From NCBI RefSeq assembly GCF_900156065.1, contig NZ_FTNF01000004.1:62001-126000 (forward strand): a DNA stretch of 64,000 nucleotides, written 5' to 3'. Both the position numbers and the translations under genes were made by a program. The notes under the pieces are model-generated. The model did not search any database. It saw only the letters and a list, made by a program, of their open reading frames with translations, and had not been told where the DNA came from. The stretch is from Micromonospora avicenniae. GTDB taxonomy: Bacteria > Actinomycetota > Actinomycetes > Mycobacteriales > Micromonosporaceae. Shown one piece after another: positions 1 through 7,827 of this stretch (position 1 is its first letter; each line of letters begins with the position of its first letter).

Positions 1-676
1 CGAGGTGCACCCACCGACCGGCCGGCAGCAGGGTGCGCCAGTCCTTTGCCGCCGCGAACGTCTGGGAGTCGCCGCCGTCGAGCCGGCGGCCGAGCGCGAC
101 CAGCCGCAGTTCCCCGTTCACGTCGATGAGTTCCAGCAGGGCGCGTACGCCGTGCCCGTCGGAGTCGCCGGTCAGCACACCGGCCAGCCCGATGGCGTTG
201 TAGCGGTCGCCGGGATCGGCGGTGTTCGAGTTCGGCAGGGGCGCGGTCATCTCGACCTTGAACCAGCCCATCACCGTGGTGCCGCCGACGGCGTTGAACG
301 CGCGCAGCGTACGCACCCCGCCGGCCGAGAAGATGCCGGCCTTCCAGTCGTCGTTGCCGGCGACCGTCGGCCCGATCTGCCGGGTCTGCAACGCCCGGCC
401 GCTGCCGGCGTACGCGCGGTCGGGCACGCGCATCGCCGGACCGCCGTTCACCAGTTCGATCTCGGTGCCGGAACGGCCCTGGTCGCGTTCGAGCGCCTCG
501 TCACCGGGGACCGGATGGTCGAAGTCGTAGAAGGCGACCAGATCGTCTCGTAGGGACGGGTGGACGTCACGCGGGCCCGGCCGGAAGGCCGACGCCTGTG
601 GCGCCGCGACGCCGACCAGCACCCCGGCCGCCACGACGGCGGCGGTGGCGGCGGCGACGCGTCCTGCTCTGGACAT
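1..676 (-). CDS. Secreted LamG/concanavalin-A-like domain protein, 3' part missing
   Basis: The frame opens at ATG 676 and runs off the left edge, so only the first 225 codons are visible. The N-terminus (MSRAGRVAAATAAVVAAG...) has a basic start, a hydrophobic Ala/Val stretch and an AxA-type cleavage site (APQASA) near residue 30, which indicates Sec or Tat export. The mature part has short beta-strand-like segments (LVAFYDFDHPV, TVMGWFKVEM, LLELIDVNGELRLVALG) that resemble the LamG/pentraxin glycan-binding fold found on secreted actinobacterial carbohydrate-active proteins. No catalytic domain is visible in the part present. It is read in the same direction as the liv operon but is separated from it by a strong hairpin, so it is probably an independent unit. 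Export is well supported; the LamG call is by pattern only. Confidence 0.6.
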   Translation of the reverse strand, partial: MSRAGRVAAATAAVVAAGVLVGVAAPQASAFRPGPRDVHPSLRDDLVAFYDFDHPVPGDEALERDQGRSGTEIELVNGGPAMRVPDRAYAGSGRALQTRQIGPTVAGNDDWKAGIFSAGGVRTLRAFNAVGGTTVMGWFKVEMTAPLPNSNTADPGDRYNAIGLAGVLTGDSDGHGVRALLELIDVNGELRLVALGRRLDGGDSQTFAAAKDWRTLLPAGRWVHL

Positions 677-708
677 CGCGTACACCTCTCTGTGCCACGA
701 ACCTCGGC

Positions 709-747
709 GGTCCGGTCCTGGTAAGCCCTTACCCAGGTGGCCGGACC
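709..747 (-). terminator. Hairpin after the liv operon
   Basis: Perfect 7-bp outer arms, GGTCCGG (709-715) and CCGGACC (741-747), enclose a second pair, CCTGGTAAG and CTTACCCAGG, with one bulge. The hairpin begins about 38 nt beyond the livF stop and lies upstream of the next same-strand gene. It has no T-tract, as is usual in high-GC actinomycetes. Confidence 0.55.
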
Positions 748-784
748 TCGCTATGTCGGTTGTGCGGTGATGCCGTGCGAGCTT

Positions 785-1534
785 TCAGCGTTTCGGAACG
801 ACCGGCGGCTCGGCGGGGCGACCGCCGAGGTAGAGCTCGCCGAGCTGCGGATCCGCCAGCAGTTCGGACGCGGGACCGGAGATGTGCACGCGGCCGAGGT
901 CGAGGACGCAACCCAGGTCGGCGGCCTCCAGTGCCCGCCTGGCGTTCTGCTCGACCAGCAGAACGGCCGTGCCGGCGTCCCGCATCCGGACGATCTGCTC
1001 GAAGACGGTCGCCGTCGCGTTCGGGTCCAGCCCCATGGACGGCTCGTCGAGCAGCACGACCTTCGGGTCCACCATGAGCGACCGGGCGAACTCGACCTGC
1101 TTCTGCTGGCCGCCGGAGAGCAGCCCGGCGAGGCTCCCCCACCGCTGCGCGACCACCGGGAACAGTTCCTTGACGAACTCGGCCCGGCGGGCGGCGAACG
1201 CCTTGTCCCGCAACGTGTAGCCGCCCAGGAGCACGTTCTCGGCCACGGTCATCTCGCGGAAAACGCTGTGCCCCTGCAGCACGTGCGCCACGCCGGCGGC
1301 GAGCATCGCCTGCGGCCCCTGGCCGGTCATCTCCCGGCCGCCGACCAGGATCCGCCCGGACCGGGGCTTGAGCAGCCCGCTGGCTGCCTTGAGCACGGTC
1401 GACTTGCCGGCGCCGTTCGGGCCGACCAGGCAGACGATGGAACCGGCCGGCACCGCCACGGAGAGCCCGCGCAGCACGGGGGCGGCGCGCCCGTAGCCGG
1501 CCTGGATGTCGACGAGTTCGATCTCAGACGCCAA
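785..1534 (-). CDS. livF: Branched-chain-type ABC transporter ATPase 2 (LivF)
   Basis: This is the second of two ATPases that power import through the LivM/LivH membrane pair. It has Walker A GPNGAGKS, the LSGGQQKQVEFARSL signature, Walker B VVLLDEPS and the short (about 249-residue) LivF layout. I place the start at TTG 1534: it overlaps the livG stop (1524-1526), has a GGGGG ribosome-site candidate 8 nt upstream, and puts the conserved IELVDIQAGYG segment at the N-terminus. An in-frame ATG at 1591 would add about 19 unrelated residues that lie inside livG. It is the last gene of the liv operon. The substrate need not be an amino acid, since HAAT importers also carry amides, urea and aromatic acids. 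Confidence 0.9.
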   Translation of the reverse strand: MASEIELVDIQAGYGRAAPVLRGLSVAVPAGSIVCLVGPNGAGKSTVLKAASGLLKPRSGRILVGGREMTGQGPQAMLAAGVAHVLQGHSVFREMTVAENVLLGGYTLRDKAFAARRAEFVKELFPVVAQRWGSLAGLLSGGQQKQVEFARSLMVDPKVVLLDEPSMGLDPNATATVFEQIVRMRDAGTAVLLVEQNARRALEAADLGCVLDLGRVHISGPASELLADPQLGELYLGGRPAEPPVVPKR

Positions 1535-2261
1535 GGTAGGCCCCCAGCACGCGTTCGTCGGAACGGATGACCGACGGCGGCCCTTCGGCAATCGGTCGCC
1601 CCCGGTCGAAGACCACGATGTGGTCGCTGATGCTCATCACCAGGTCCATGTTGTGCTCGACGATGACGAAGGTGCGGCCCTCGGCGTTGAGTTCCCGGAC
1701 CAGGCCGCCGATCCGGTCGAGCAGGGCCGGGTTGACGCCGCCGGCCGGCTCGTCCAGCAGGACCGTCTCCGGGTCGCTCATCAGCACGCCGGCCAGTTCC
1801 AGCAGCTTCTGCTGCCCCCACGACATGTTGCGCGCCTCGACGTCGACGAGGTGCTCGATGCCCAGCCGGGTCAGCCAGCCGCGCGCCCGGTCGACCTCGG
1901 CCCGGCCGCGCGCGCCCCGCAACCGACCGAGCACACCCCCCGGGCGTACGGCGGCGAGCACGTTGTCCAGCGCCGACATGCGGGGAAAGACCCGACAGAG
2001 CTGGAAGGTGCGGCCGATGCCGGCGTGCGCGACGGCGTGCGGCGTGGCGCGGGTGATGTCCCGCCCCCGGTAGACGGTGCGTCCCGAGTCGGCGCGGATC
2101 ATGCCGGTGACGCAGTTGAAGAACGTCGTCTTGCCCGAGCCGTTGGGCCCGATGAGCGCGTTGACCTGCCCGTGCCGGAACGCCACGCCGGCGCCGTCGA
2201 GCGCCACCACTCCCCCGAACGCCTTGGTGAGGCCCTCGGTCCGCAGCGCCTGGTCGGTCAT
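1524..2261 (-). CDS. livG: Branched-chain-type ABC transporter ATPase 1 (LivG)
   Basis: Cytoplasmic ATP-binding subunit of 245 residues. Walker A is GPNGSGKT near residue 38, followed by the long LivG-type insertion (VFPRMSALDNVLAA...), the MSWGQQKLLELAGVL signature and Walker B TVLLDEPAGGVNP. The last of these is a LivG hallmark that LivF lacks. The gene starts at ATG 2261, which overlaps the livM stop as ATGA, so the two are almost certainly translationally coupled. It acts with LivF, LivM, LivH and the lipoprotein encoded at 4265-5491. Confidence 0.92.
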   Translation of the reverse strand: MTDQALRTEGLTKAFGGVVALDGAGVAFRHGQVNALIGPNGSGKTTFFNCVTGMIRADSGRTVYRGRDITRATPHAVAHAGIGRTFQLCRVFPRMSALDNVLAAVRPGGVLGRLRGARGRAEVDRARGWLTRLGIEHLVDVEARNMSWGQQKLLELAGVLMSDPETVLLDEPAGGVNPALLDRIGGLVRELNAEGRTFVIVEHNMDLVMSISDHIVVFDRGRPIAEGPPSVIRSDERVLGAYLGV

Positions 2262-3388
2262 GCTCGCTCCCTGGTCGATGGTGTGCCGGGGCGCGTTGCG
2301 GCCAACTCGGTCTCCGCCCTGACGCCGCTCTCGCGCTGCTCGCGCAACTCGGCGGCGGTCACCTCACGGATCGACTGCTGTGCCGGGCGGAACCGGTCGA
2401 GCATTGCGGCGACCGCCGGCAGCACGCCGTCGGGCATGAAGAGCACGACGAGGGCGAGCAGCAGGCCGGTGGCGACCAGATGCAGCGGGGTGCCGCCGTA
2501 CTCGACCTTGAAGTACTCCAGCGCCGTGCCGACGACCAGCGCCCCGAGCAGCGGCCCGAAGAGGGTGCGAACGCCGCCGAGCAGCGCCATGAGCACCAGG
2601 TAGGAGCCGGTCAGGATGGAGAACTGGAAGACCGGGTCGAGGTCGCCGAACCAGAGCGCGTACAGGCCGCCGGCGGCGGCGGTGAAGCCGGCCGACACCA
2701 CGAACACCACGAGTTTGTAGGCGAACGTGGGGATGCCCAGCGACTCCGCCTTGTCCTCGTCCTCCCGGATCGCCTTGAGCCCGAGGCCGAACCGGGAGCG
2801 GTCGATCAGCCACCAGACCAGCAGCGCGAGCGCCAGCAGCCCGGCGAAGAGGAACCAGAAGACCCGGTGATGCTCGGGACGCAGCAGGTCGGGGAACGGG
2901 CGCGGCACGGTCAGCCCGCGCGAGCCGCCGGTGAACGAGGCCCAGCTCTGGAACACCAGCAGCAGGACCAGCACCAGCGCGATCGACACGATCACGAAGG
3001 AGGCGCCGCGGACCCGCAGCGCCGCGTAGCCGATCGGCACGGCGAGCGCCGCGACGACGAGGGCGGCGACGCCGAGCGCCAGGAAGCTGGGCAGGCCGGC
3101 CCTGGTGACGAGTAGGCCGGTGCCGTACGCGCCGAGCCCGGCGAGCGCCCCGTGCCCGAGCGAGATGTACCCGGTGAAGCCGCCGACGAAGTTCCACGAC
3201 GTCGACAGCAGCGCGTAGTTCAGCACGAGGATGCCGGCCGAGAGGATGTACGGGTTGGGCGCCAGCGACGGGAACGACACCACCGCCGCGACGAGGACCA
3301 CGAGCAGCACGACTCGGCCGGCTCGGGCGACGGTGACCGTCGGTCGGCGGATGGTGGTGGTCGAGCTCGGGTCAGAAGCGCTGGGCAA
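2258..3388 (-). CDS. livM: Branched-chain-type ABC transporter permease (LivM)
   Basis: Integral membrane subunit of 376 residues with about nine hydrophobic segments. It carries the LivM core motif NFVGGFTGYISLGHGALAG early and the EAA-like loop (IREDEDKAESLGIPTFAYKL) before the last helices. The start is TTG 3388, preceded at a good distance by GGAGG; it lies inside the end of livH (17-nt overlap). The C-terminal 40 residues are a charged cytoplasmic tail (AAELREQRESGVRAETEL), which is longer than in many LivM proteins. It pairs with LivH to form the channel. Confidence 0.9.
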   Translation of the reverse strand: MPSASDPSSTTTIRRPTVTVARAGRVVLLVVLVAAVVSFPSLAPNPYILSAGILVLNYALLSTSWNFVGGFTGYISLGHGALAGLGAYGTGLLVTRAGLPSFLALGVAALVVAALAVPIGYAALRVRGASFVIVSIALVLVLLLVFQSWASFTGGSRGLTVPRPFPDLLRPEHHRVFWFLFAGLLALALLVWWLIDRSRFGLGLKAIREDEDKAESLGIPTFAYKLVVFVVSAGFTAAAGGLYALWFGDLDPVFQFSILTGSYLVLMALLGGVRTLFGPLLGALVVGTALEYFKVEYGGTPLHLVATGLLLALVVLFMPDGVLPAVAAMLDRFRPAQQSIREVTAAELREQRESGVRAETELAATRPGTPSTRERA

Positions 3389-4259
3389 GCCGGCCTCCGA
3401 AGAATCCCTGCGGGCGGAACGCCAGCGTGGCGAGGAGCGCGAGGTAGAAGACGGTCTGCGCCCAGGTGGTGTTGAGCGGGATCTGCAGCAGGCTCTGGGT
3501 GAGGCCGAGCACCATGGCCGCGGCTGCGGCTCCGGGCACGCTGCCCAGCCCGCCGACCACGATGATCGCCATGAGCGGCCCGATCCAGTGCCAGTGCAGC
3601 GACGGGTAGATGGTGGTGTCCAGGGCCAGCGCGGTGCCGCCGACGGCCGCGGTGGCCAGCCCGATGCCGAAGCCGTGACCGGCGACCCGGTTGGTGTCGA
3701 TGCCCACCAGCCGGGCCGCGTCGGGGTGCTGGATGGTGGCGCGCAGGGCCCAGCCGAACGTGGTGCGCTTCAGCAGCAGATAGAGAGTGAGCAGGGCGGC
3801 CGCCGCGAGCCCGAACGCGATGAGCTTGACCACCGCGATCCGCGCGCCGAACAGTTCGAGGTTCGCCGTGCCGTACCCGAGCTGGATGCGGCGCTGGGTG
3901 CCGGTGAAGGCGTACCCGAGCAGTCCCTCGATGATGACCGCGATGGCGAAGGTCAGCAGCACCGACATCATGGTCAGCGTGGCGGGACGCAGCCGGGAGA
4001 GCAGGCCCCGTTGCAGCAGCACCCCGGCGGCGAAGAAGAGCGGGACCGTGACGACCAGGGAGAGCAGCGGGTCGACGCCGAACCGGGTGTGTGACCACCA
4101 GGCCAGGTAGGCGGCGAGGATGAGGAACGCCGAGTGGGCGATCATCACCACCCGCATGATGCCGAAGTAGAGCGTCAGGCCCGACGCCAGCAGGGCGTAG
4201 AGCCCGCCGAGGAGCAGGCCCAGGACGACACTCTGGAAGATCAGCGCTCCGGAGGTCAT
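3372..4259 (-). CDS. livH: Branched-chain-type ABC transporter permease (LivH)
   Basis: Integral membrane subunit of 295 residues, almost entirely hydrophobic. It begins MTSGALIFQSVVLGLLLGGLYA and has the family motifs GLTLYFGIMRVVMIAHS and the conserved loop LRATIQHPDAARLVGID, which contacts the ATPases. The start ATG 4259 lies 5 nt after the binding-protein stop and follows that gene in the operon. The frame stays open upstream through the binding-protein gene, but that extension is antisense-like noise and lacks transporter features. Confidence 0.92.
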   Translation of the reverse strand: MTSGALIFQSVVLGLLLGGLYALLASGLTLYFGIMRVVMIAHSAFLILAAYLAWWSHTRFGVDPLLSLVVTVPLFFAAGVLLQRGLLSRLRPATLTMMSVLLTFAIAVIIEGLLGYAFTGTQRRIQLGYGTANLELFGARIAVVKLIAFGLAAAALLTLYLLLKRTTFGWALRATIQHPDAARLVGIDTNRVAGHGFGIGLATAAVGGTALALDTTIYPSLHWHWIGPLMAIIVVGGLGSVPGAAAAAMVLGLTQSLLQIPLNTTWAQTVFYLALLATLAFRPQGFFGGRLAQRF

Positions 4260-4264
4260 CGCGC

Positions 4265-5491
4265 CTACCAGGCCGGCTTGGGGTAGACGATGTCGGCCTC
4301 CTTGGCGTCGCCCGGGAGCACGATCTGGATCTCCCCGCCGACCCACTGCTGGATCATGTGCGCGCCCTTCGGCTTGCCGGTGGCGTCCCAGCTCAGCGGG
4401 CCGACGACCGTCTCGACGGTATTGCCGCGGACCCATTCGATGAGCTTGCGCTGGCAGTCGCCCTGCTCCGCGCAGCCCACCGCGGTGATCGCCGCCGCGA
4501 CCACCTGGCCCGTGGTGTACGCGTTCGCCTCGTCCTCCTCGGGCGGCGTGCCGAACTGGGTGGTGTACTTCTCCACGAACTCGACGTTGCTGGGGTAGGG
4601 CGCCTGCTGGGTGTAGCCGGTCGGCGCCAGTATCCCCTCGGTCTTGTTGCCGATCGCGGCGGCGAACTCCGGGCTGGTCGGGGCCGTGGAGAACGCGGCG
4701 AGCTTCGGCTGGTACGCGAGTTGCTGGAGCGCGACGATCAGGTTGACGCCGTCCTGGTACTGCGAGCCGCCCACCACGATGTCCGCCTTCGACGAGGCGA
4801 TCTTCGCGGCGATGCCGCTGAACTCGGTGGTGTTCGGCGGGTACACCTCGTCGACGACGGTGCGGATGCCGCCCGCCTCGAGCTTCTCCTTCAGCCCGTA
4901 CGCCGTGCCCTGCGCGAAGGGGTCGTCCATCGCCGCGTACGCCGCCGTGGTGGGCCGCTGCCCCGCCGGCAGGCCGAGGATGTACTCGGCGAGGTGGTTG
5001 TAGTGGTCGTTCGCGACCGCGGGGGCGGCGTAGAACAGGTTCTTGAAGCCCTGCTCGAAGACCTCCTTCGCCGCGCCCGCGGGCTCGACGAAGAGCATCC
5101 CGTACTCCTCGGCGACGCGGGCGGCCGGTACGACGAGCCGGGTCGAGAAGGGACCGACCACGACGTCGACCTGGTCCTGACCGATCAGCTGTTCGTAGTC
5201 GGAGACGACACGGTCGGCATTGGACTGATCGTCGAGGATCTTCAACTCGACCGGCCGGCCCAGCAGCCCGCCCTTCTCGTTCACGATCTTCGCCCAGGCC
5301 TGGTAGCCGCGCTGAACACCCTTGCCGGGCTCGGAGAAGTCGCCCGTGAGCGGCAGCGAGATCCCGACCACGATCGGGTCGTCGGTGGAGGCCGATCCCT
5401 GCTCGCCTCCGCTGCAGGCGGCGAGCGCGAGGGTGGCCACCGTCGCGCCGAGCGCCGTCGCCCATCTTTTCTTTGTCAACCGGGTGGACAT
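4265..5491 (-). CDS. HAAT-family substrate-binding lipoprotein
   Basis: Extracytoplasmic receptor of the liv-type importer, 408 residues. The N-terminus is a lipoprotein signal (basic STRLTKKR, hydrophobic core, lipobox LAAC near residue 26). The mature part is a Leu/Ile/Val-binding fold (Peripla_BP_6): IVVGISLPLTGDFSEPGKGV, then a conserved VVVGPFSTRLVVPAA loop and a GFKNLFYAAPA hinge. It is the first gene of the operon and the one nearest the promoter and operator at 5518-5573. Control by a LacI-type protein is more typical of sugars than of branched-chain amino acids, so the ligand is uncertain. Confidence 0.9.
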   Translation of the reverse strand: MSTRLTKKRWATALGATVATLALAACSGGEQGSASTDDPIVVGISLPLTGDFSEPGKGVQRGYQAWAKIVNEKGGLLGRPVELKILDDQSNADRVVSDYEQLIGQDQVDVVVGPFSTRLVVPAARVAEEYGMLFVEPAGAAKEVFEQGFKNLFYAAPAVANDHYNHLAEYILGLPAGQRPTTAAYAAMDDPFAQGTAYGLKEKLEAGGIRTVVDEVYPPNTTEFSGIAAKIASSKADIVVGGSQYQDGVNLIVALQQLAYQPKLAAFSTAPTSPEFAAAIGNKTEGILAPTGYTQQAPYPSNVEFVEKYTTQFGTPPEEDEANAYTTGQVVAAAITAVGCAEQGDCQRKLIEWVRGNTVETVVGPLSWDATGKPKGAHMIQQWVGGEIQIVLPGDAKEADIVYPKPAW

Positions 5492-5517
5492 GCTCGGACG
5501 CTCCTTTGCTCCGGGCT

Positions 5518-5573
5518 GGAAGCGCTTGCGAAAGCGCTTCCGTACTCTAGGGTGTGTCCTACGTCACTGGCAA
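5518..5573 (-). promoter_or_regulatory. liv operon promoter with LacI-type operator
   Basis: Reading toward the binding-protein gene there is a -35 TTGCCA (complement of 5568-5573), an 18-nt spacer and a -10 TAGAGT (complement of 5544-5549). Immediately downstream, at 5518-5541, lie perfect 10-bp arms GGAAGCGCTT and AAGCGCTTCC around the spacer GCGA. The AAGCGCTT core is typical of LacI-family sites. Its position over the transcription start predicts repression of the importer. On the other strand a TTGCGA / TAGGGT pair (5526-5531, 5548-5553) could drive the regulator, so one site may control both directions. Confidence 0.8.
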
Positions 5574-5587
5574 TAGATAGCCGTACC

Positions 5588-5599
5588 GACATCGATGTC
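5588..5599. promoter_or_regulatory. 12-bp perfect palindrome in the lacI-type gene leader
   Basis: GACATCGATGTC is a perfect 12-bp palindrome 15 nt upstream of the regulator start codon. It may be a second binding site or chance. Its half-site resembles that of the fucose-locus operators, but it lacks their central base. Confidence 0.3.
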
Positions 5600-5614
5600 T
5601 CGGGAGAGTCGCTG

Positions 5615-6646
5615 ATGCCCAAGCCTGGCTCGAGGTTGCGCCTCGTCGACGTCGCCGAGCGGGCGGGAGTGTCACTGGCGACGGCGTCCCGTGCCCTGTC
5701 CGGCCGCGACGGGGTCAGCGCGGAGGTCGCCGACCGGGTACGGCGGGTCTCCCAGGAACTCGGCTACGTCGCCAACCCGTACGCCCGCACCCTCGCCGGA
5801 GGCGCCAGCTCGACCGTGGGGCTCGTCGTGCACCAGGTGGACGACCCGTACTTCTCCGAGATCGCCGGTGGGGTCATCGAGGTCGCCGCGGAACAGGGGT
5901 TGCTCGTGCAGATCTGCCACTCGGGGCGCGACCCGCACTTCGAGCTGCGCCAGATCCGCCATCTCATCGCCCAGCGGGTCGGCATCATCCTCATCGCCGG
6001 CTCCGGCTACACCGACAACCGGGTCGAGGCGGAGACGAAGGCGGAGCTGGCCGCGTACCAGAGCCTCGGCGGACGCGTCGCGGTCATCGGGCGGCACTCA
6101 CTCGGCGCCGACGCCGTGCTGCCCGACAACGAGGCCGGCGGCCGTGCGCTCACCGAGCACCTGCTCGGGCTGGGGCACCGGCGAATCGCCGTGGCGGCCG
6201 GTACCGAGGGACTCACCACCGTCGCCGACCGGCTCGCCGGGGTCGCCACCGCGTTGCGCGGCGCCGGCCTGGACCTCGCCGAACTGCCGGTGGTGCACAC
6301 CGACTTCACCCGGGAGGGCGGGCGGCTGGCGGCCGAGCGGATCCTCGGCGAGCACCCGGAGACGACGGCCGTCATCGCGCTCAACGACGCGATGGCGATG
6401 GGTGTGCTCGCGGTGCTGCGTGCCCGCCGCATCTCTGTGCCAGAACGCGTGTCGGTGGTCGGCTTCGACGACGTCTCGGTCGCCGCCGACCTGGCACCCA
6501 GCCTCACCACCGTGCGGCTGCCGATGACCGCGATGGGACGCACGGCCCTCGCCCTCGCCCTCAAGCCCAGGTCGACCCGGCCGCGTCGGCGCCCCACCGG
6601 GCACACCCTCGTGGTTCGCGACTCCACCGGCCCGGCGCCCGCCTGA
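5615..6646 (+). CDS. LacI/GalR-family transcriptional regulator
   Basis: DNA-binding repressor of 343 residues. Residues 8-55 form the LacI helix-turn-helix plus hinge helix (LVDVAERAGVSLATASRALSG, then GYVANPYARTLAGG). The rest is a periplasmic-binding-like sensor domain (STVGLVVHQVDDPYFSEI; effector-pocket motifs GLGHRRIAVAAG and VVGFDDVSVAADLAPSLTTV). The start is ATG 5615 with GGGAGAG about 7 nt upstream. The gene is divergent from the liv importer and is expected to bind the 5518-5541 operator and release it when the imported compound or a metabolite appears. The C-terminus is Arg/Pro-rich and slightly shorter than usual. Confidence 0.92.
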   Translation: MPKPGSRLRLVDVAERAGVSLATASRALSGRDGVSAEVADRVRRVSQELGYVANPYARTLAGGASSTVGLVVHQVDDPYFSEIAGGVIEVAAEQGLLVQICHSGRDPHFELRQIRHLIAQRVGIILIAGSGYTDNRVEAETKAELAAYQSLGGRVAVIGRHSLGADAVLPDNEAGGRALTEHLLGLGHRRIAVAAGTEGLTTVADRLAGVATALRGAGLDLAELPVVHTDFTREGGRLAAERILGEHPETTAVIALNDAMAMGVLAVLRARRISVPERVSVVGFDDVSVAADLAPSLTTVRLPMTAMGRTALALALKPRSTRPRRRPTGHTLVVRDSTGPAPA

Positions 6647-6673
6647 ACGACGGGCGCCGGGCCGGACTCGGCG

Positions 6674-7465
6674 TCAGAAGCCGGGGAAGACGGCCCGCAG
6701 CTCGTCCATGCTCAGCGGACCGGTCAGCCGCACGTCCTCCGGCGTGTACTGCGGGCCGAGCCGGCCCACCGTGAGGCGCAGCCACGCCTCGGCCGGCGCC
6801 ACCAGCTCGCCGTCCGGCTGCTCCGGCGCGTCGGTCAGCTCGACCCGCTCGCCCAGCCGCAGCCCGAACACCCGGGACGGGTCGTCCAGCCGCACCGTGA
6901 GGGTCACCTGCCGTCCGCCGAGCACGTCCGGCCGGCTCGCCCAGGCGAGCATCATCCCCACGTTGTCGAGCAGCAGCGGCACCGCGTCCGCCGACACCGT
7001 CGCGGACGGGTCGAACCCGACCTCGACGTCCCACCGGTGCAGGGCGAACTCGCTGAGCCGCATCCGGGCCGCGGTCGCGACCTCCACGGGCTCGGGAAGG
7101 AAGCCCAGGTCGATCCGGAGCTCCGCCCGAGCCGCCGGGTCCAACGACTCGTACTCCTCGACGAGCCGCGTGTTGGCCTCGACGAACCCGGCGGCCTGCT
7201 CGTCCGGGGACATGGCGTCCCAACGTGCCCACACCGACTTGTTGAAGTCGCCGTCCGGCACCGCGCCGCCGGACGTCGCGGCGCGTACCGCCGCCAGGTT
7301 GATCTCCGCGCCGCTGCCGAGGTGACTGAGCACCTGCGACACCTGCCAGTCGCTGGCACCGGAGGGCCGGACCAGGTCCTCCTGGCTCAGCTTCCCGACG
7401 AACGCGACGAGCGCGTCGTGCCCACTACGCAGGGCCGATATCGTCTGGTCCGCGATCGAAGACAT
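6674..7465 (-). CDS. DinB-fold mycothiol-dependent maleylpyruvate isomerase-like protein
   Basis: A 263-residue cytosolic protein of the actinobacterial MDMPI/TIGR03083 group. The N-terminal four-helix DinB domain has the expected metal-ligand histidines in SQVLSHLGSGAEI (about residue 45) and FALHRWDVEVG (about residue 150). The C-terminal domain follows after residue 180. Family members use a metal and often mycothiol for isomerase or transferase chemistry, but most are uncharacterised, so the reaction here is unknown. I use ATG 7465 (AGGAG just upstream) rather than ATG 7480, which lacks a ribosome site. It is convergent with the LacI-type gene, 27 nt away. Confidence 0.75.
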   Translation of the reverse strand: MSSIADQTISALRSGHDALVAFVGKLSQEDLVRPSGASDWQVSQVLSHLGSGAEINLAAVRAATSGGAVPDGDFNKSVWARWDAMSPDEQAAGFVEANTRLVEEYESLDPAARAELRIDLGFLPEPVEVATAARMRLSEFALHRWDVEVGFDPSATVSADAVPLLLDNVGMMLAWASRPDVLGGRQVTLTVRLDDPSRVFGLRLGERVELTDAPEQPDGELVAPAEAWLRLTVGRLGPQYTPEDVRLTGPLSMDELRAVFPGF

Positions 7466-7827
7466 GTCTCTCCTGTTCATTGCTCGGTGCCACCGCGCCC
7501 CGCGACGTACGGAGCCGGCCGGTGATCGGCACCGCTGACCATCATGCCGCGCCCCGTCGGTGCCCCGCGCCGTGCTGCGGACCTTCCCATGCTTTACTCT
7601 CGACGCCTTCGATCCGGACGCGCCCGCAGGCGCCGAGGGAGGCACCGTTGGTGGCCCGCCGGCAACCGACCGTCCGCGGCTCGCGCTGAAGGCGACGGAC
7701 GTCCACGCGCGACGGGCGCGCCCCCGCGGGAGGAGCGCCGGGTCGGTGATGGTCTCCGTCGGCACGGCGGTAGCGTTGCGCGACCCCATGCCCCGTGGGG
7801 ACGGCAGGATCGTACGGAGGATGTCGG
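7466..7827. other. Intergenic region with a promoter for the coiled-coil gene
   Basis: This 362-bp divergent spacer holds no convincing gene; the frames open across it have no start with a ribosome site and no family resemblance. Toward the right I see a possible -10 (TAGCGT, 7771-7776), a hairpin with arms CCCCA/TGGGG (7784-7800) in the likely leader, and the ribosome site GGAGG at 7816-7820. Confidence 0.45.

Noticed and set aside
4260-5465. Upstream extension of livH through the binding-protein gene
   Set aside because: The extension is a shifted frame of the lipoprotein gene; the membrane protein starts cleanly at ATG 4259.
5588-5599. GACATCGATGTC as a copy of the fucose-locus operator
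   Set aside because: It lacks the central S base, so the half-site spacing differs, and it lies 47 kb away beside an unrelated regulator. It is kept only as a local palindrome.
4358-5614. Long upstream extension of the LacI-type gene
   Set aside because: It would run antisense through the binding-protein gene and the operator. The helix-turn-helix begins right after ATG 5615, which has its own ribosome site.
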